DNA of 64,000 nt from LMUY01 sp965199095 (GCA_965199095.1 CBDAQM010000003.1:620001-684000); one strand, 5' to 3'. Shown: positions 42,497-54,125, counted from the stretch's first letter. Notes: generated by a model from the sequence alone, not told the origin. Numbers and translations are program-made.

Positions 42497-43714
42497 CTAC
42501 GACGGGGCACGCCTATGCATGGCGCTCTGACTGTGGCGGCCCAATCCCGCATAGTAAATCCAACTCATGAAGGCCCCGGTTGCGGCGAGCGCCAGAGTCA
42601 CCGCCATCGGCCGCGCCGTGCCGTCCGCAGCCATGCTCATGACGAAGGTGACGATCGTGCTGAAGGTGAACTCCACCGCTGACCCGATCGCCGCCGCGGC
42701 TCCCGCCGTCTTCCCGAACGGCTCCATCGCCGTCAAGAACGCCGGCGCCATGATCAGCCCCAGGCAGACGAACATGAACAGGGTGAGCGCCGCCAGCGGC
42801 CACAGCGCCGTCAACCCGCCCAGCACCAGCCCGGCGAACGCACACCCGCCCAGGCAGAGCGCCAGCGTCCCGGCGCCGATCAGGCGGCGCGCGCCAAATC
42901 GTCGCATCATCATCGCGTTGGTCTGGCTGGTGCCGATCACGCAGATCGCGTGCAAGGCGAACAGCATGCCGAACTGGGTCGGCGTGATCCCGTGCAGCGT
43001 CACGAACAGGAATGGCGCCCCCGCGATGAATGCGAACAGCACCGCTTGCGCGCACATCGCGATCATGATCGGCGCCATGAACTGACGGGTGCTTAGCAGC
43101 CGGGCATAGGTCATCAGGGTGCCCAGCAAGCGCAATGGCACGCGCTGCGGCCGCGGCAGCGTCTCCGGCAACTGCGTGGCCACCATGACCCACACCGCCA
43201 CGCAGATGACGATCAGCACGGCGAAGATCATGCGCCACGACGTGTATTCCACCAGTAGTCCACCGAACACCGGCGCCAGGATCGGCGAGATGCTGAGCGC
43301 GCCCAGCGCCAGCGAAAGTAGCCGGGCCGCATCAGGCCCGGTATGCTGGTCACGAATCACTGCCATTGGCACCACCGCGGTCGCGGCCGCACCTAAACCC
43401 TGTACGAACCGCGCCGCGATCAGCGCGTCGATCGACGGTGCGAAGGCCGCCAGCACGCTGGCCGCGATGAACAGCGCCAGCCCGGCAAAGATCGGCCGCC
43501 GCCGTCCGATCGCGTCCGACACTGGGCCATAGATGACCTGGCCGATCGCTAACGCGCCAAAGAAGCTCGTCATGCTGAGCTGCACCGTACCAGGATTGGT
43601 GTGCAGGTCCCGCGCGATGGCTGCGAAGCCGGGAATGTACATGTCGATGGCGAAGGCGCCGACCGCGATCAGCAGCCCCAACACGACGGCCCGGCGGTAT
43701 ATGGAAACTGGCAT
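42497..43714 (-). CDS. Bcr/CflA-family multidrug MFS transporter
   Basis: 405 residues with 12 membrane helices. The start at MPVSIYRRAVVLGLLIAVG fits the family; a frame upstream is open but unneeded. MFS motifs include YGPVSDAIGRRRPIFAG between helices 2 and 3 and RFVQGLGAAATAVVPMAVIRD, both characteristic of the Bcr/CflA drug:proton antiporters. The gene stands alone. Members export bicyclomycin, chloramphenicol or sulfonamide-type compounds; the substrate here is unknown. Confidence 0.9.
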   Translation of the reverse strand: MPVSIYRRAVVLGLLIAVGAFAIDMYIPGFAAIARDLHTNPGTVQLSMTSFFGALAIGQVIYGPVSDAIGRRRPIFAGLALFIAASVLAAFAPSIDALIAARFVQGLGAAATAVVPMAVIRDQHTGPDAARLLSLALGALSISPILAPVFGGLLVEYTSWRMIFAVLIVICVAVWVMVATQLPETLPRPQRVPLRLLGTLMTYARLLSTRQFMAPIMIAMCAQAVLFAFIAGAPFLFVTLHGITPTQFGMLFALHAICVIGTSQTNAMMMRRFGARRLIGAGTLALCLGGCAFAGLVLGGLTALWPLAALTLFMFVCLGLIMAPAFLTAMEPFGKTAGAAAAIGSAVEFTFSTIVTFVMSMAADGTARPMAVTLALAATGAFMSWIYYAGLGRHSQSAMHRRAPS

Positions 43715-44096
43715 GCGCGGGCTTACGCCTGCCGTGCTATCTTGGCCAAGCGCCGTCCGGCAAGTGCCTGGGTCGCCGACAGCCAGCCGGTTAAAAGGCG
43801 GCATCCGCGGGGCTTCGTGGTCGATTCCCGGCCGGAGCTTCGGGACGGCGCCCCGTCAGCAGCGACAGCAGTTTGATCTCGCCTGTGCCGCTGGGCTTTG
43901 CGGGATCTCATCTTCGCGAGGAATGGCCTGCGAGGTGCCCGCCGAAGCCGCGTTGACGACGCCTGCCTCCACGGACCCTACACCGACCACGAGCTGTTCT
44001 TCCAGGCGGTGGCCGGACGGCTTGCGGCTCTCGGCCAAGGCGTCGACGCCGCGGACGCACCCGGGTCCTGATCGGCGCCGAGCAGCGCCCCGGGCC
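43715..44096. other. Intergenic region with a start-less open frame
   Basis: About 380 bp. The plus strand is open from 43877 to a TGA at 44069-44071 (about 64 codons) without ATG or GTG. It reads LRDLIFARNGLRGARRS and later YTDHELFFQAVAGRLAALG, loosely like a YARHG-type segment. It may be the tail of a decayed gene. The rest shows nothing I can name. Confidence 0.25.
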
Positions 44097-44801
44097 CTAC
44101 GCCGCCTCCGCCACCACGACGCGGCGGCGGGACGTGGCCCCGAGGGGCAGCGCGGCATAGACGTCCTTCACCGCCTCCGTGATGGTCAGCCCGGCGAACT
44201 GCGGGACCAGCCGGCGGCCCGCCTGCTCGAACATGCGGGCGCTGCGCAGCACTAGGCGATGCCCGGACGGCGGGACATACAGCACGCCGTCGCGCCGTTC
44301 CACCCGGAACAGGCTGCCGGTCAGCAGGCGGGACATCTCGCCGCCCGAATACGGTGCGCCCTGGCCGAACGGCGTGCTGTCGGCATGCGCCCACAACCCG
44401 GCGCGGTTTGCCGCCACCACCAGCAGCCGCCCGTCATCCTTCAACACGCGCCAGACCTCGCGCAGCATGCGCCGGGCGCTCTCCGGGTTCTCCAGCGCAT
44501 GCACCACCAGGACGCGGTCGAGCGACAGGTCGCCGAACGGCAGCGAGTCGGACAGGACGGCGCAGGACCGGCTCGGACCGCTCTCCGGCCAAGCCGCGGC
44601 CACGCCGGGACAGGCCGACAGGCATCGTGCCGAACTGTCCCGCCACACCGGCAAATACGGCGCGGCATGGCCCAGGCCCAACACCGTCTGCCCCGACACA
44701 TCGGGCCAAATCTGGCTCAGCCGCTCCCGGACAAGGCGCATCGCGACCTTGCCCTGCGGCGTGGCGTAGAACTCGGCGGCGGAGGGACGGTTGGAAGCCA
44801 T
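44097..44801 (-). CDS. SAM-dependent methyltransferase, class I
   Basis: 234 residues. The Rossmann-type motif I region is VLGLGHAAPYLPVW. The later SLPFGDLSLDRVLVVHALEN (motif II/acidic) and LREVWRVLKDDGRLLVVAAN (post-II) are typical of type-11 methyltransferases. The glycine-rich loop is degenerate (GLGHAAPYL instead of GxGxG), seen in the alphaproteobacterial group next to glyoxalase genes. Substrate unknown. It is read on the same strand as the SirB1-like gene but separated by a 43-bp gap. Confidence 0.75.
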   Translation of the reverse strand: MASNRPSAAEFYATPQGKVAMRLVRERLSQIWPDVSGQTVLGLGHAAPYLPVWRDSSARCLSACPGVAAAWPESGPSRSCAVLSDSLPFGDLSLDRVLVVHALENPESARRMLREVWRVLKDDGRLLVVAANRAGLWAHADSTPFGQGAPYSGGEMSRLLTGSLFRVERRDGVLYVPPSGHRLVLRSARMFEQAGRRLVPQFAGLTITEAVKDVYAALPLGATSRRRVVVAEAA

Positions 44802-44844
44802 CGCGACCGGTATAGCACGGTTGCTGCGCCGTCGCAGGGGGCGG

Positions 44845-45680
44845 TCAGTTCAAACGCGTCCGCAATTCCTCCATCGCGGTGCGCACCCGGGTCGCGGCCT
44901 CGCCCTCCGGCACCAGCGCCAGGAAGCGCCCAAAGCAGCGCAAGGTGGCGCCGACATGGTCCAGCCGTTGGTTCACCATGGCGGCCTCCCGCCAGAGCGA
45001 GGCATGATCCGGGGCGATCCGCAGCATGTCCTCGATGACCGCAAGGCCCCCCGCCAGATCCCCAGTATCCATGCGGCGGAGCTTGAGGTTGTTCTGCAAG
45101 CGCAGCAGCACGGCCCGGGCGCCCATCGGCTGCAGCAATCCCGGGCGAAGCTCCGCCTTGGCGCCTTCCACCCGCTTGATCAGGCCGCGCAGCGCCCTGG
45201 CGTCCATCGGCTGTCCGCCTTCGAACACGTCGAGCACCAATTGCCCGCCGCCGCCGGGCAGCGCGATCATGAAGTGGCCTGGGAAGTCGATGCCGAAGGC
45301 GTCCCAACCGGCGGCACGGGCGCAATGCAGCCAGAGGATGCCGAGCGCCACCGGCAGGCCCTGCCGACGCTCAATCACGCGGATCAGGTTGGCATTGGCA
45401 GGATCGTCATAGGCTTCAAGCGCACCGCCGTAGCGCCAGCGCCCGGCCATCAGCCCGGCCAGCGCGCCGGCGCGGATGGCCGGATCATCGTCCGTCCGGT
45501 CCGCCGCGAGCGTCACCGCGTCGCGTGCGAGGTCCGACAGATGCGCCCGCGCCGCCAGCCAGTCAGCGTCGGGGGCATCGATCCGCGCCAGTTGTAGGGC
45601 GGCGTCGGCTAGGTCCAGTTCGCTATCCGGCAACTGCCCGATGGCATCCAGGGCAAGCCGGGCCTGGTCGATCGCATCAC

Positions 45681-45684
<4 letters not shown>
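44845..45684 (-). CDS. SirB1-family protein (transglutaminase-like plus TPR)
   Basis: 279 residues from GTG. The N-terminal half has the transglutaminase-like core LIRVIERRQGLPVALGILWL, CARAAGWDAFGIDFPGHFMI. The C-terminal part has TPR-type helices (RLQNNLKLRRMDTGDLAGGL). The family is common beside central genes in proteobacteria but its role is not established. The GTG overlaps the thiC stop (TGA within GTGA on this strand), so it is translated from the thiC transcript and falls under the thiamine riboswitch. Confidence 0.8.
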
Positions 45685-47531
<1,847 letters not shown>

Positions 47532-47577
47532 TCGCGCTTCCTCCCCGGCAGGAGGAATGGACCGCATGATTGCGTCT

Positions 47578-47686
47578 ACCCATTCCTACGCCGGCATGAT
47601 CCGGATCAGGTCGAGGGTCCCCGTGCTGCGACAGGCCATAAGCCCGCCGCGTAACGGTATCTCAGCCCCATGCGGGGCTCCCCTTG
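47578..47686 (-). promoter_or_regulatory. TPP riboswitch (THI box) upstream of thiC
   Basis: On the minus strand it reads from GGGGAGCCCC and GGGGCTGAGATACC through ACCCTCGACCTGATCCGGAT to CATGCCGGCGTAGGAA. These are the conserved CUGAGA and the CUGAUC-GGAU-AUGCC-GCGUAGGGA-type segments of the TPP aptamer. It ends about 45 bases before the thiC ATG, so control is probably at translation initiation or early termination. Confidence 0.93.
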
Positions 47687-47743
47687 GTATCGGAAGCGTC
47701 GGCTGCCAGGGCGCGGTTGTCAACCGTCGCCCTGGCGCTTGTC

Positions 47744-48139
47744 TCAACCGTGAACGGCTTTGCGCGGCGCCTCACCGGCTGCACTGCTCGGCTTGCGAAC
47801 CGGCGCGTGTGCTTCCGACATGATGGCGCGCATGTCCCGCAGGAACGCCGCGCCCTTCAGCGTGCGTTGCACCAGCACGCTGCGGCGGTCCGCCGGATCG
47901 ACCTTGCGACGCGCCAGGTCCAACTCGCCGAGCCGGTCGAGCGCGCGGGTGATGGCCGGCTTGGACACGTTCAATTCGGCTGCCAAGCCGCGTACCGTAT
48001 GTGCGCCATCCTCCAAGTAGCAGGTGAGGAAGACACCCAGTTGTCGGGCGGAGAGATCTGGTCCGTCGCGCCGGACCAGGGCTACTATCGTGTCCCTGAG
48101 GATGCCAACAAGTTGATCGGCCGAAGACGTCGTCGCCAT
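47744..48139 (-). CDS. MarR-family transcriptional regulator
   Basis: About 131 residues from MATTSSADQLVGILRD (an ATG 12 codons upstream is also in frame). It has the winged-helix core LSARQLGVFLTCYLEDGAHT, RGLAAELNVSKPAITRALDR and LGELDLARRKVDPADRRSV, a typical MarR recognition helix and wing. It lies upstream of the riboswitch in its own unit, and its target is unknown. Confidence 0.85.
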   Translation of the reverse strand: MATTSSADQLVGILRDTIVALVRRDGPDLSARQLGVFLTCYLEDGAHTVRGLAAELNVSKPAITRALDRLGELDLARRKVDPADRRSVLVQRTLKGAAFLRDMRAIMSEAHAPVRKPSSAAGEAPRKAVHG

Positions 48140-48309
48140 GACACTTGAATCCTTTTCATCTCCATGCGCTGGCATCCCAGCGGCCGGTGGGAGGAATTTG
48201 TATATAAAACCGGCTCCATAGGCGGGTTCGGGCTTATCGAAGCTGACACCGCATATGTCATACAGCTAGTAACCGTCTCAACGGAATAAGTTTAATCCCG
48301 TTTACGTTA

Positions 48310-49698
48310 CTAGGCAGACTCGTTTACGGCCGCGGCATTAACGATTGTCCAGATCGCGTGAAACGCAGCCCGGATGGCCTGTGCTTCGCCACCTTCTGGA
48401 TGACCCGGAACAGTGGAGTCAGACCAGGCATAAGTATCAAAATGCACCCAGGGCGTCGGACGTTTCACAAACCGTTGCAGAAACAATGCAGCAACAATCG
48501 CGCCGGCAAATGGCTTGGCGGCGACATTGTTAAGGTCGGCGACCCGGCTTGATAGCCAGGGGTCATACCCCGGCCAAAGCGGCAAGCGCCACAGCGGGTC
48601 GTTGGTTGCGCTGCCGGCGTCCAGCATCGCTTGGGCCACGCGGTCATCGTTGCAGAACATGGCCGGCAAGTCCGGGCCCAGCGCCACGCGCGCCGCGCCT
48701 GTCAGCGTCGCCGCGTCGATCAGGATGGCCGGATCTTCGTCCGACGCCTCCGCCAGCAGGTCACATAGCACCAGCCGGCCTTCGGCGTCGGTGTTGCCCA
48801 CTTCGACAGACAGGCCCCGCCGCGTCGCCAGCACGTCCGACGGCCGCATCGCCCGGCCCGACACGCTGTTCTCCACGCAGCCCAGCCGCACCACCAGGCG
48901 CACCGGCAGGTCGGCGGCCATGATCATCCGGGCGAGGCCCAGCATGATGGCGGCGCCGCCCATGTCCTTCTTCATGCGCAACATGCCGGACGCGGGCTTG
49001 AGGTCGTAGCCGCCCGTGTCGAAGCAAACCCCCTTGCCGCACAGCGCCACAAGCGGCGCGTCGGCGGCTGCGGCGCTGCCCTGCCAGCGGAAGGACGCGA
49101 CCGCCGGCGGCCGGTCGGACCCGGCGCCCACCGCCGCGATGGCCGGATAGTCGCGCGCCAACTCCGCGCCGGCCACGATGCTGGTCGCGGCGCCGAAGCG
49201 TCCACCCAGCTCCACCGCCGCTGCGGCCAGTTCCGCCGGGCCGAGGCGGTCCGGCGGCGTGTTGATCAGGTCGCGCACGAGCCAGATGGCCTGTGCCGCT
49301 TCGGTCGCACGGCCGCGGGCTGCCGCAAGCGTGGCGCAGGGCCGGGCCGGCTTGAACTGGGTAAACTGGTAGGCGCCCAGGCAGAAGCCGAGCGTCGCAT
49401 CCTCCGTCGCGAAATCCCCGGGCTCGGCCCGCCAGGCCACGGCCGGCAGGCCGAACGGAAGTGCGCCGAAGAGATGCGGATCCCGGCTTTCCCCCAAGCC
49501 GAACACCGCCCCGGAGACGCCATCCCCGCCCGGCAGCAACCGGATGTCCCCCGCAGCCGCGGCAAACCCGCTTGCCCGGAGGAAGGCCGCGTGCGGGGAG
49601 GCCTGAAGGAAAGCGGCCAAACCGGCGGGACGCAGCGCATGCACGGGAAGGGCGACCGCCTCGGGCGGGGCAAGGCAGTCGAGGTCGCGGTCGAACAT
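48310..49698 (-). CDS. Leucyl aminopeptidase family (M17) metallopeptidase
   Basis: 462 residues. The M17 signature NTDAEGRLVLCDLLAEA and metal/catalytic segments GKGVCFDTGGYDLKPASGM and MKKDMGGAA are clear. The N-terminal domain is divergent, as in the PepB/PhpC-type subgroup of alphaproteobacteria. It releases N-terminal residues from peptides in the cytosol. It is divergent from the helicase gene (108 bp between starts). In-frame sequence further upstream overlaps the helicase gene and is not coding. Confidence 0.9.
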   Translation of the reverse strand: MFDRDLDCLAPPEAVALPVHALRPAGLAAFLQASPHAAFLRASGFAAAAGDIRLLPGGDGVSGAVFGLGESRDPHLFGALPFGLPAVAWRAEPGDFATEDATLGFCLGAYQFTQFKPARPCATLAAARGRATEAAQAIWLVRDLINTPPDRLGPAELAAAAVELGGRFGAATSIVAGAELARDYPAIAAVGAGSDRPPAVASFRWQGSAAAADAPLVALCGKGVCFDTGGYDLKPASGMLRMKKDMGGAAIMLGLARMIMAADLPVRLVVRLGCVENSVSGRAMRPSDVLATRRGLSVEVGNTDAEGRLVLCDLLAEASDEDPAILIDAATLTGAARVALGPDLPAMFCNDDRVAQAMLDAGSATNDPLWRLPLWPGYDPWLSSRVADLNNVAAKPFAGAIVAALFLQRFVKRPTPWVHFDTYAWSDSTVPGHPEGGEAQAIRAAFHAIWTIVNAAAVNESA

Positions 49699-49806
49699 CG
49701 CCGCCTTCTCGCGCAAGCCGGCGCGTCTGACAAGCGTGGGCGATCGGGGGGGCGATCCGGGGGGCGTGCGCTTGCATTTGCCGGCGACAGGCCCAACCAT
49801 CCGTCC

Positions 49807-52305
49807 ATGTCCGGCTTCCCCTCGCGCGTGAAGGCCGTGCTCGGGCCGACCAACACGGGCAAGACCCACCTCGCGATCGAACGTCTGCTCGCGCATTCGT
49901 CCGGCATCATCGGCTTCCCGCTCCGCCTGCTGGCGCGCGAGAATTATGACCGGATGGTGGCGCAGAAAGGCGCCAAGCACGTGGCGCTGATCACCGGCGA
50001 GGAAAAGATCGTGCCGCCGGAAGCACGGTACTTCGCCTGCACGGTGGAGGCGATGCCGCTGGACCGCGCGGCGGAGTTCGTCGCGGTGGATGAAATCCAG
50101 CTTTGTGCCGACCCGGACCGCGGGCACATCTTTACCGACCGCCTGCTGCACGCTCGCGGCCTGGTGGAGACGATGTTCCTGGGCGCCGAAACCATCCGCC
50201 CGCTGCTGCAACGGCTGGTGCCGCAGGCGGAGGTGACGACGCGCCCGCGGCTGTCCCAGCTCAGCTTCACCGGACCGGAGAAGCTGGTGCGCCTGCCGCC
50301 GCGCAGCGCCGTGGTCGCCTTCTCCGCCGACGAGGTCTACGCCATCGCGGAGCTGATCCGCCGCCGGCGCGGCGGGTGCGCCGTGGTGATGGGCCGCCTG
50401 TCGCCCCGCACGCGCAACGCGCAGGTGGCGCTATACCAGGCGAAGGAGGTCGACTTCCTGGTCGCGACGGATGCGATCGGCATGGGCCTGAACATGGACG
50501 TCGACCACGTCGCCTTCGCCCGGCTGGGCAAGTTCGACGGCCACCGTCCCCGCCGCCTGACCGCCAGCGAGGTGGCGCAGATCGCCGGCCGGGCCGGGCG
50601 CGGGATGCGCGACGGCACGTTTGGCACCACCGGCGGCTGCGCCCCGATCGACGCCGAGTTGGCGGAGGCGGTGCAGGACCACCGGTTCGACCCGCTGGAG
50701 CAACTCGCCTGGCGCAACAGCACGCTGGATTTCAGCCATGTCGACGGCCTGCTTGCCAGCCTGCAGGCGCCGCCGCCGCGCGCCGGGCTGATGCGCGGGC
50801 GCGATGCGTCGGACCTGGCGACGCTCTCCACCCTGGCGCGGGAGGTCGCGGTGCGCGACCTGGCGACCAGCCGTCGGATGGTGCGCGCGCTGTGGGATGC
50901 CTGCCAGATCCCAGATTTCCGCAAGCTGGCCGATGACAGCCATGCCCGTTTCTGCGCCCGGGTGTTCGACCACATCGCCCGCCAGGGGCATTTGCCGGGC
51001 GACTGGCTGGACGGCCAGGTGGCGCTGCTGGACCGCGTCGACGGCGACATCGACACGCTGATGCAGCGCCTGTCCGGCGTGCGGGTGTGGTCCTACATCG
51101 CGGCGCGGCCCGGCTGGGTGCGCGACGCCGCCGGCCTGCAGGACCGCGCCCGCGCCGTCGAGGACAAGCTGTCGGATGCGCTGCACGAGAAGCTGACGGC
51201 CCGCTTCGTCGACCGCCGCTCCACCCTGCTGATCCGGCGGCTGGAAAACACCGAGGGCGAAAGCCTGCTCTCCGCCGTCACGCCCCGGGGCGAAGTGGTG
51301 GTGGAAGGCCACTCCGTCGGTCATGTCGAGGGATTCGGCTTCCTGCCCGACCCGGCGGCGGTGGGCGAGGAGAAGCGCCTGGTGCTGCGCGCCGCCCGCC
51401 GCGCCCTGCGGCAGGAGATGCCGCGCCGGGTGGACGCGGCCACGCTGGAGCCGGATGCCGCCTTCACCCTGGCGCCGGACGGGCGGATCGGCTGGGGTGG
51501 CGGCCCGGTCGCGCGGCTGCGGCCGGGTGCGAGCCTGCTGCGCCCGCTGGTGGAGGTGCTGGACAGCGAATATCTGGACGGCGCCCAGCGCGAACGCGTC
51601 CGCGTCCGGCTGCAAGCCTTCATCACCGCGACCGTCGAGGCCGAACTCGGCCCCCTGCTGCGCTTGTCGGAGGCTGGGGATCCGGCCTTGCGCGGCGCCC
51701 TGCACCAGTTGGGGGAGGCAGGCGGCGTGGCGCCGTCCGTGCGGCTGCCGCCGCCGGAGCGGACGCGGCTGAAGGCGCTGGGCGTGCGCGCCGGCCGCTT
51801 CGGCCTGTTCCACCCGGCGGCGTTGAAGCCGCGGGCCATGGCGTTGCGCGGCCTGCTCTGGGCCGTGTCGCGCCGGACGACCACCCCCGCCATGCCGGCA
51901 GCCGGCTTGGTGTCGCTGCCGCATCCGCCGGACTGGCCGGCCGGGTTTGCCGCCGCCATGGGCTGGTTCGACTCGGGCCCCCTCCTGCTCCGGCTTGACG
52001 TGGCGGAGCGGATCGCCGCGGAACTCGCCTACGCCACCCGCCGCGGCGCCACGGCCTTGCCGCCGAACCTCGCCTCGCGCCTGTCGATCCGGGCGGAACT
52101 GCTGCCCGCCGTGTTGCGCGCCCTGGGCGCCCGGGTGGTGCCCGCCGCGACGCTGGCGCCCGACGCGTTTGGTCCGCCTGCCCCGCCCATGCTCGCCGCA
52201 GGGGCCGGCCGCGCCGCGGACCGGGCGCGGCGCATGCCGCCCCCGGTCCCTGTCCGGTCTGACGGGCCGTTCGCCGCCCTGGCCGCGCTGCGCAGCCATC
52301 CTTGA
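49807..52305 (+). CDS. SUV3-like superfamily 2 RNA/DNA helicase
   Basis: 832 residues. Motif I is AVLGPTNTGKTHLAIERLL, motif II is VAVDEIQLCADPDRGH, motif V is VATDAIGMGLNMDVDHVAF and motif VI is VAQIAGRAGRGMRDG. This set matches the SUV3 mitochondrial degradosome helicase and its alphaproteobacterial relatives. A long C-terminal region (residues about 330-832) is less conserved and ends in a low-complexity Ala/Pro tail. The ATG gives MSGFPSRVKAVLGPTN. Its stop overlaps the TTG of the S4 gene, in the order helicase-S4-ferredoxin-CarD. Confidence 0.9.
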   Translation: MSGFPSRVKAVLGPTNTGKTHLAIERLLAHSSGIIGFPLRLLARENYDRMVAQKGAKHVALITGEEKIVPPEARYFACTVEAMPLDRAAEFVAVDEIQLCADPDRGHIFTDRLLHARGLVETMFLGAETIRPLLQRLVPQAEVTTRPRLSQLSFTGPEKLVRLPPRSAVVAFSADEVYAIAELIRRRRGGCAVVMGRLSPRTRNAQVALYQAKEVDFLVATDAIGMGLNMDVDHVAFARLGKFDGHRPRRLTASEVAQIAGRAGRGMRDGTFGTTGGCAPIDAELAEAVQDHRFDPLEQLAWRNSTLDFSHVDGLLASLQAPPPRAGLMRGRDASDLATLSTLAREVAVRDLATSRRMVRALWDACQIPDFRKLADDSHARFCARVFDHIARQGHLPGDWLDGQVALLDRVDGDIDTLMQRLSGVRVWSYIAARPGWVRDAAGLQDRARAVEDKLSDALHEKLTARFVDRRSTLLIRRLENTEGESLLSAVTPRGEVVVEGHSVGHVEGFGFLPDPAAVGEEKRLVLRAARRALRQEMPRRVDAATLEPDAAFTLAPDGRIGWGGGPVARLRPGASLLRPLVEVLDSEYLDGAQRERVRVRLQAFITATVEAELGPLLRLSEAGDPALRGALHQLGEAGGVAPSVRLPPPERTRLKALGVRAGRFGLFHPAALKPRAMALRGLLWAVSRRTTTPAMPAAGLVSLPHPPDWPAGFAAAMGWFDSGPLLLRLDVAERIAAELAYATRRGATALPPNLASRLSIRAELLPAVLRALGARVVPAATLAPDAFGPPAPPMLAAGAGRAADRARRMPPPVPVRSDGPFAALAALRSHP

Positions 52306-52622
52306 ACGACATCGAGGACCGCACCTGGCAACGCCTGGACAAATGGTTGTGGTGCGCCCGTTTCATGAAAATCCGCGCCGGCTGCGCCCGCTGGGTGGCG
52401 GACGGCAGCGTGCGGATCAACCGCCAGCCGACCGACAAGCCGCATGCCCGCCTGCGCTGCGGCGATGTGCTGACGCTGCGGCTGCGCGACGACGTCCGGG
52501 TGGTGCGCGTCCTGGCGCTGGCCACCCGCCGCGGGCCGCCGGCAGAAGCCCGCACGCTGTACGAGGAGGTGGCGGAGCCTGCTTGCGTGGGGGATGAAAC
52601 GGCGGCATACCCGCCCACCTAA
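52302..52622 (+). CDS. S4-domain RNA-binding protein (HslR/Hsp15-like)
   Basis: 106 residues from TTG, overlapping the helicase stop (TTGA). The S4 fold is visible in RLDKWLWCARFMKIRAGCAR, WVADGSVRINRQPTDKPHAR and LRCGDVLTLRLRDDVRVV. Hsp15 relatives bind 50S subunits that carry stalled nascent chains. A rare TTG start inside a four-base overlap suggests low, coupled expression. Confidence 0.88.
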   Translation: MNDIEDRTWQRLDKWLWCARFMKIRAGCARWVADGSVRINRQPTDKPHARLRCGDVLTLRLRDDVRVVRVLALATRRGPPAEARTLYEEVAEPACVGDETAAYPPT

Positions 52623-52652
52623 CAGCCGGTATCGATCGTAGGAGCGAGGGCG

Positions 52653-52985
52653 ATGACCTACGTGGTCACCGAGAACTGCATCCGCTGCAAATATATGGAC
52701 TGCGTCGAGGTGTGCCCCGTCGATTGCTTCTACGTGGGTGAAAACATGCTGATGATCCACCCCGACGAGTGCATCGATTGCGGCGTGTGCGAGCCTGAGT
52801 GCCCGGCGGAAGCGATCGTGCCCGACAGCGACGACCGTGCCGCCGCCTGGGCGGAGCAGAACCGGGTGTTCGCCGCGCAATGGCCGAACATCACGCGCAA
52901 AGGCGTGCCGCCGGCCGATGCCGATGAGTGGAAGGACAAGCCCGGCAAGGCTGCCTTCTTCTCGCAGGAGCCCGGGAAAGCCTGA
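52653..52985 (+). CDS. fdxA: Ferredoxin FdxA (7Fe type, [3Fe-4S][4Fe-4S])
   Basis: 110 residues. Cluster motifs are CIRCKYMDCVEVCPVDCF, in which the second half lacks one regular cysteine spacing as in 7Fe ferredoxins, and CIDCGVCEPECPAEAI. A C-terminal extension rich in charged residues is typical of the alphaproteobacterial FdxA. A GGAG-type ribosome site lies before the ATG. It is likely an electron donor for house-keeping redox reactions. Confidence 0.95.
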   Translation: MTYVVTENCIRCKYMDCVEVCPVDCFYVGENMLMIHPDECIDCGVCEPECPAEAIVPDSDDRAAAWAEQNRVFAAQWPNITRKGVPPADADEWKDKPGKAAFFSQEPGKA

Positions 52986-53137
52986 CGCGAGCGGGCTAAA
53001 ACTCGCTGACGTTTGCCCCGAATCGTGGTATGCCTGTTGGTACGGGGTGATGCCGTAAGCGAGTACCCCGTTCCATGAACAGCGGTCTGACCCTGCGATA
53101 TCGCGAAGCCGGGCCGCTTGGCATCGAAGGGCTGGCA

Positions 53138-54085
53138 ATGGCGCAGGCAGGTTCCCCCAGGTCACGCAAGGCTGCGCAAGCTGACAGCACTCCGGCCCCG
53201 CCGAAGGGCGCCGGAAAGAAGATGGAGTTGAGCACCATAGACACGATCGAACATCCTACCCGACCGAAAGCAGCGGCGGAGCAGGACATTGAGGAAGTCT
53301 CCGTCGTCGAGGAGCCGGTCGATTTGGAGGAGTTGTCCGGGCTGGACGGCGCCGCATTGCCCTTGGAAGAGTCCGGCGATCTGGCCGCGTCGGCGACTGC
53401 GCTGACCGAAGACGACATCGAAGCCGTGGTGGGCGAGGACCTGGACGCCGAGGCGGATGTCCTGCCCGCTGACACGGAGGAGGAGGAAGAAGACGAGGTC
53501 CTTGCCCCGACCTCCAACCGGGTGGCGCCGCGTATGCCCGGCCACATGCCGGGGGTGCCGAACCGCCCGATCATGCATGCCCGCATGCCGGCGAAGGCGG
53601 AAATCTTCCACGAGGGCGACCACGTGGTCTACCCCACCCACGGCGTGGGCAAGGTCGAGCGTATCGCGACCGAGGAGATCGCCGGCCATAAGCTGGAGCT
53701 GATTCACATCACCTTCGAAGAGAACCGGATGACCTTGCGGGTCCCGGTCACCAAGGCGCGCTCCGCCGGGCTGCGCAAGCTGGCGACCCGCAAGATGTTT
53801 GACGAGGCGATGGCGGTCCTAAAGGGCCGGGCGCGCATCAAGCGGACGATGTGGTCACGCCGGGCGCAGGAATATGAGGCGAAGATCAACAGCGGCGACC
53901 CAATCGCGATCGCCGAGGTGGTGCGCGATCTGCACCGCAACGCCGGCCAGCCGGACCAGAGCTTCAGCGAACGGCAGATCTACGAAGCCGCCATGGACCG
54001 CCTGGCCGCCGAACTGGCGGCGCTGGACGGCACCGACAAGCCCACCGCCGTGACCAAGCTCGGGGACTTCCTAAAGACGGTGTAA
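53138..54085 (+). CDS. carD: CarD-family transcriptional regulator with acidic N-terminal extension
   Basis: About 315 residues from the ATG MAQAGSPRSRKAA, with GAAGGG six bases before it (an ATG 63 bases upstream is in frame but lacks a ribosome site). Residues 1-150 are acidic and Pro/Ala-rich (such as TEEEEEDEVLAP). The CarD domain starts at about 155 with FHEGDHVVYPTHGVGKVERI and contains the RNA-polymerase-binding Tudor-like part and the helical DNA-contact part. CarD stabilises the RNA polymerase open complex at rRNA and other promoters. The long acidic extension exceeds the short form of CarD. It ends the helicase-S4-fdxA-carD cluster. Confidence 0.88.
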   Translation: MAQAGSPRSRKAAQADSTPAPPKGAGKKMELSTIDTIEHPTRPKAAAEQDIEEVSVVEEPVDLEELSGLDGAALPLEESGDLAASATALTEDDIEAVVGEDLDAEADVLPADTEEEEEDEVLAPTSNRVAPRMPGHMPGVPNRPIMHARMPAKAEIFHEGDHVVYPTHGVGKVERIATEEIAGHKLELIHITFEENRMTLRVPVTKARSAGLRKLATRKMFDEAMAVLKGRARIKRTMWSRRAQEYEAKINSGDPIAIAEVVRDLHRNAGQPDQSFSERQIYEAAMDRLAAELAALDGTDKPTAVTKLGDFLKTV

Positions 54086-54105
54086 ACACTCTGTCTCGTA
54101 CCAAA

Positions 54106-54125
54106 CCCTCTCCCTATGGGAGAGG
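54106..54125. repeat. CCCTCTCCC hairpin repeat, copy 5
   Basis: Inverted repeat CCCTCTCCC-TAT-GGGAGAGG just after carD. It belongs to the family described at 2779-2799 and marks the carD transcript end. Confidence 0.75.
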
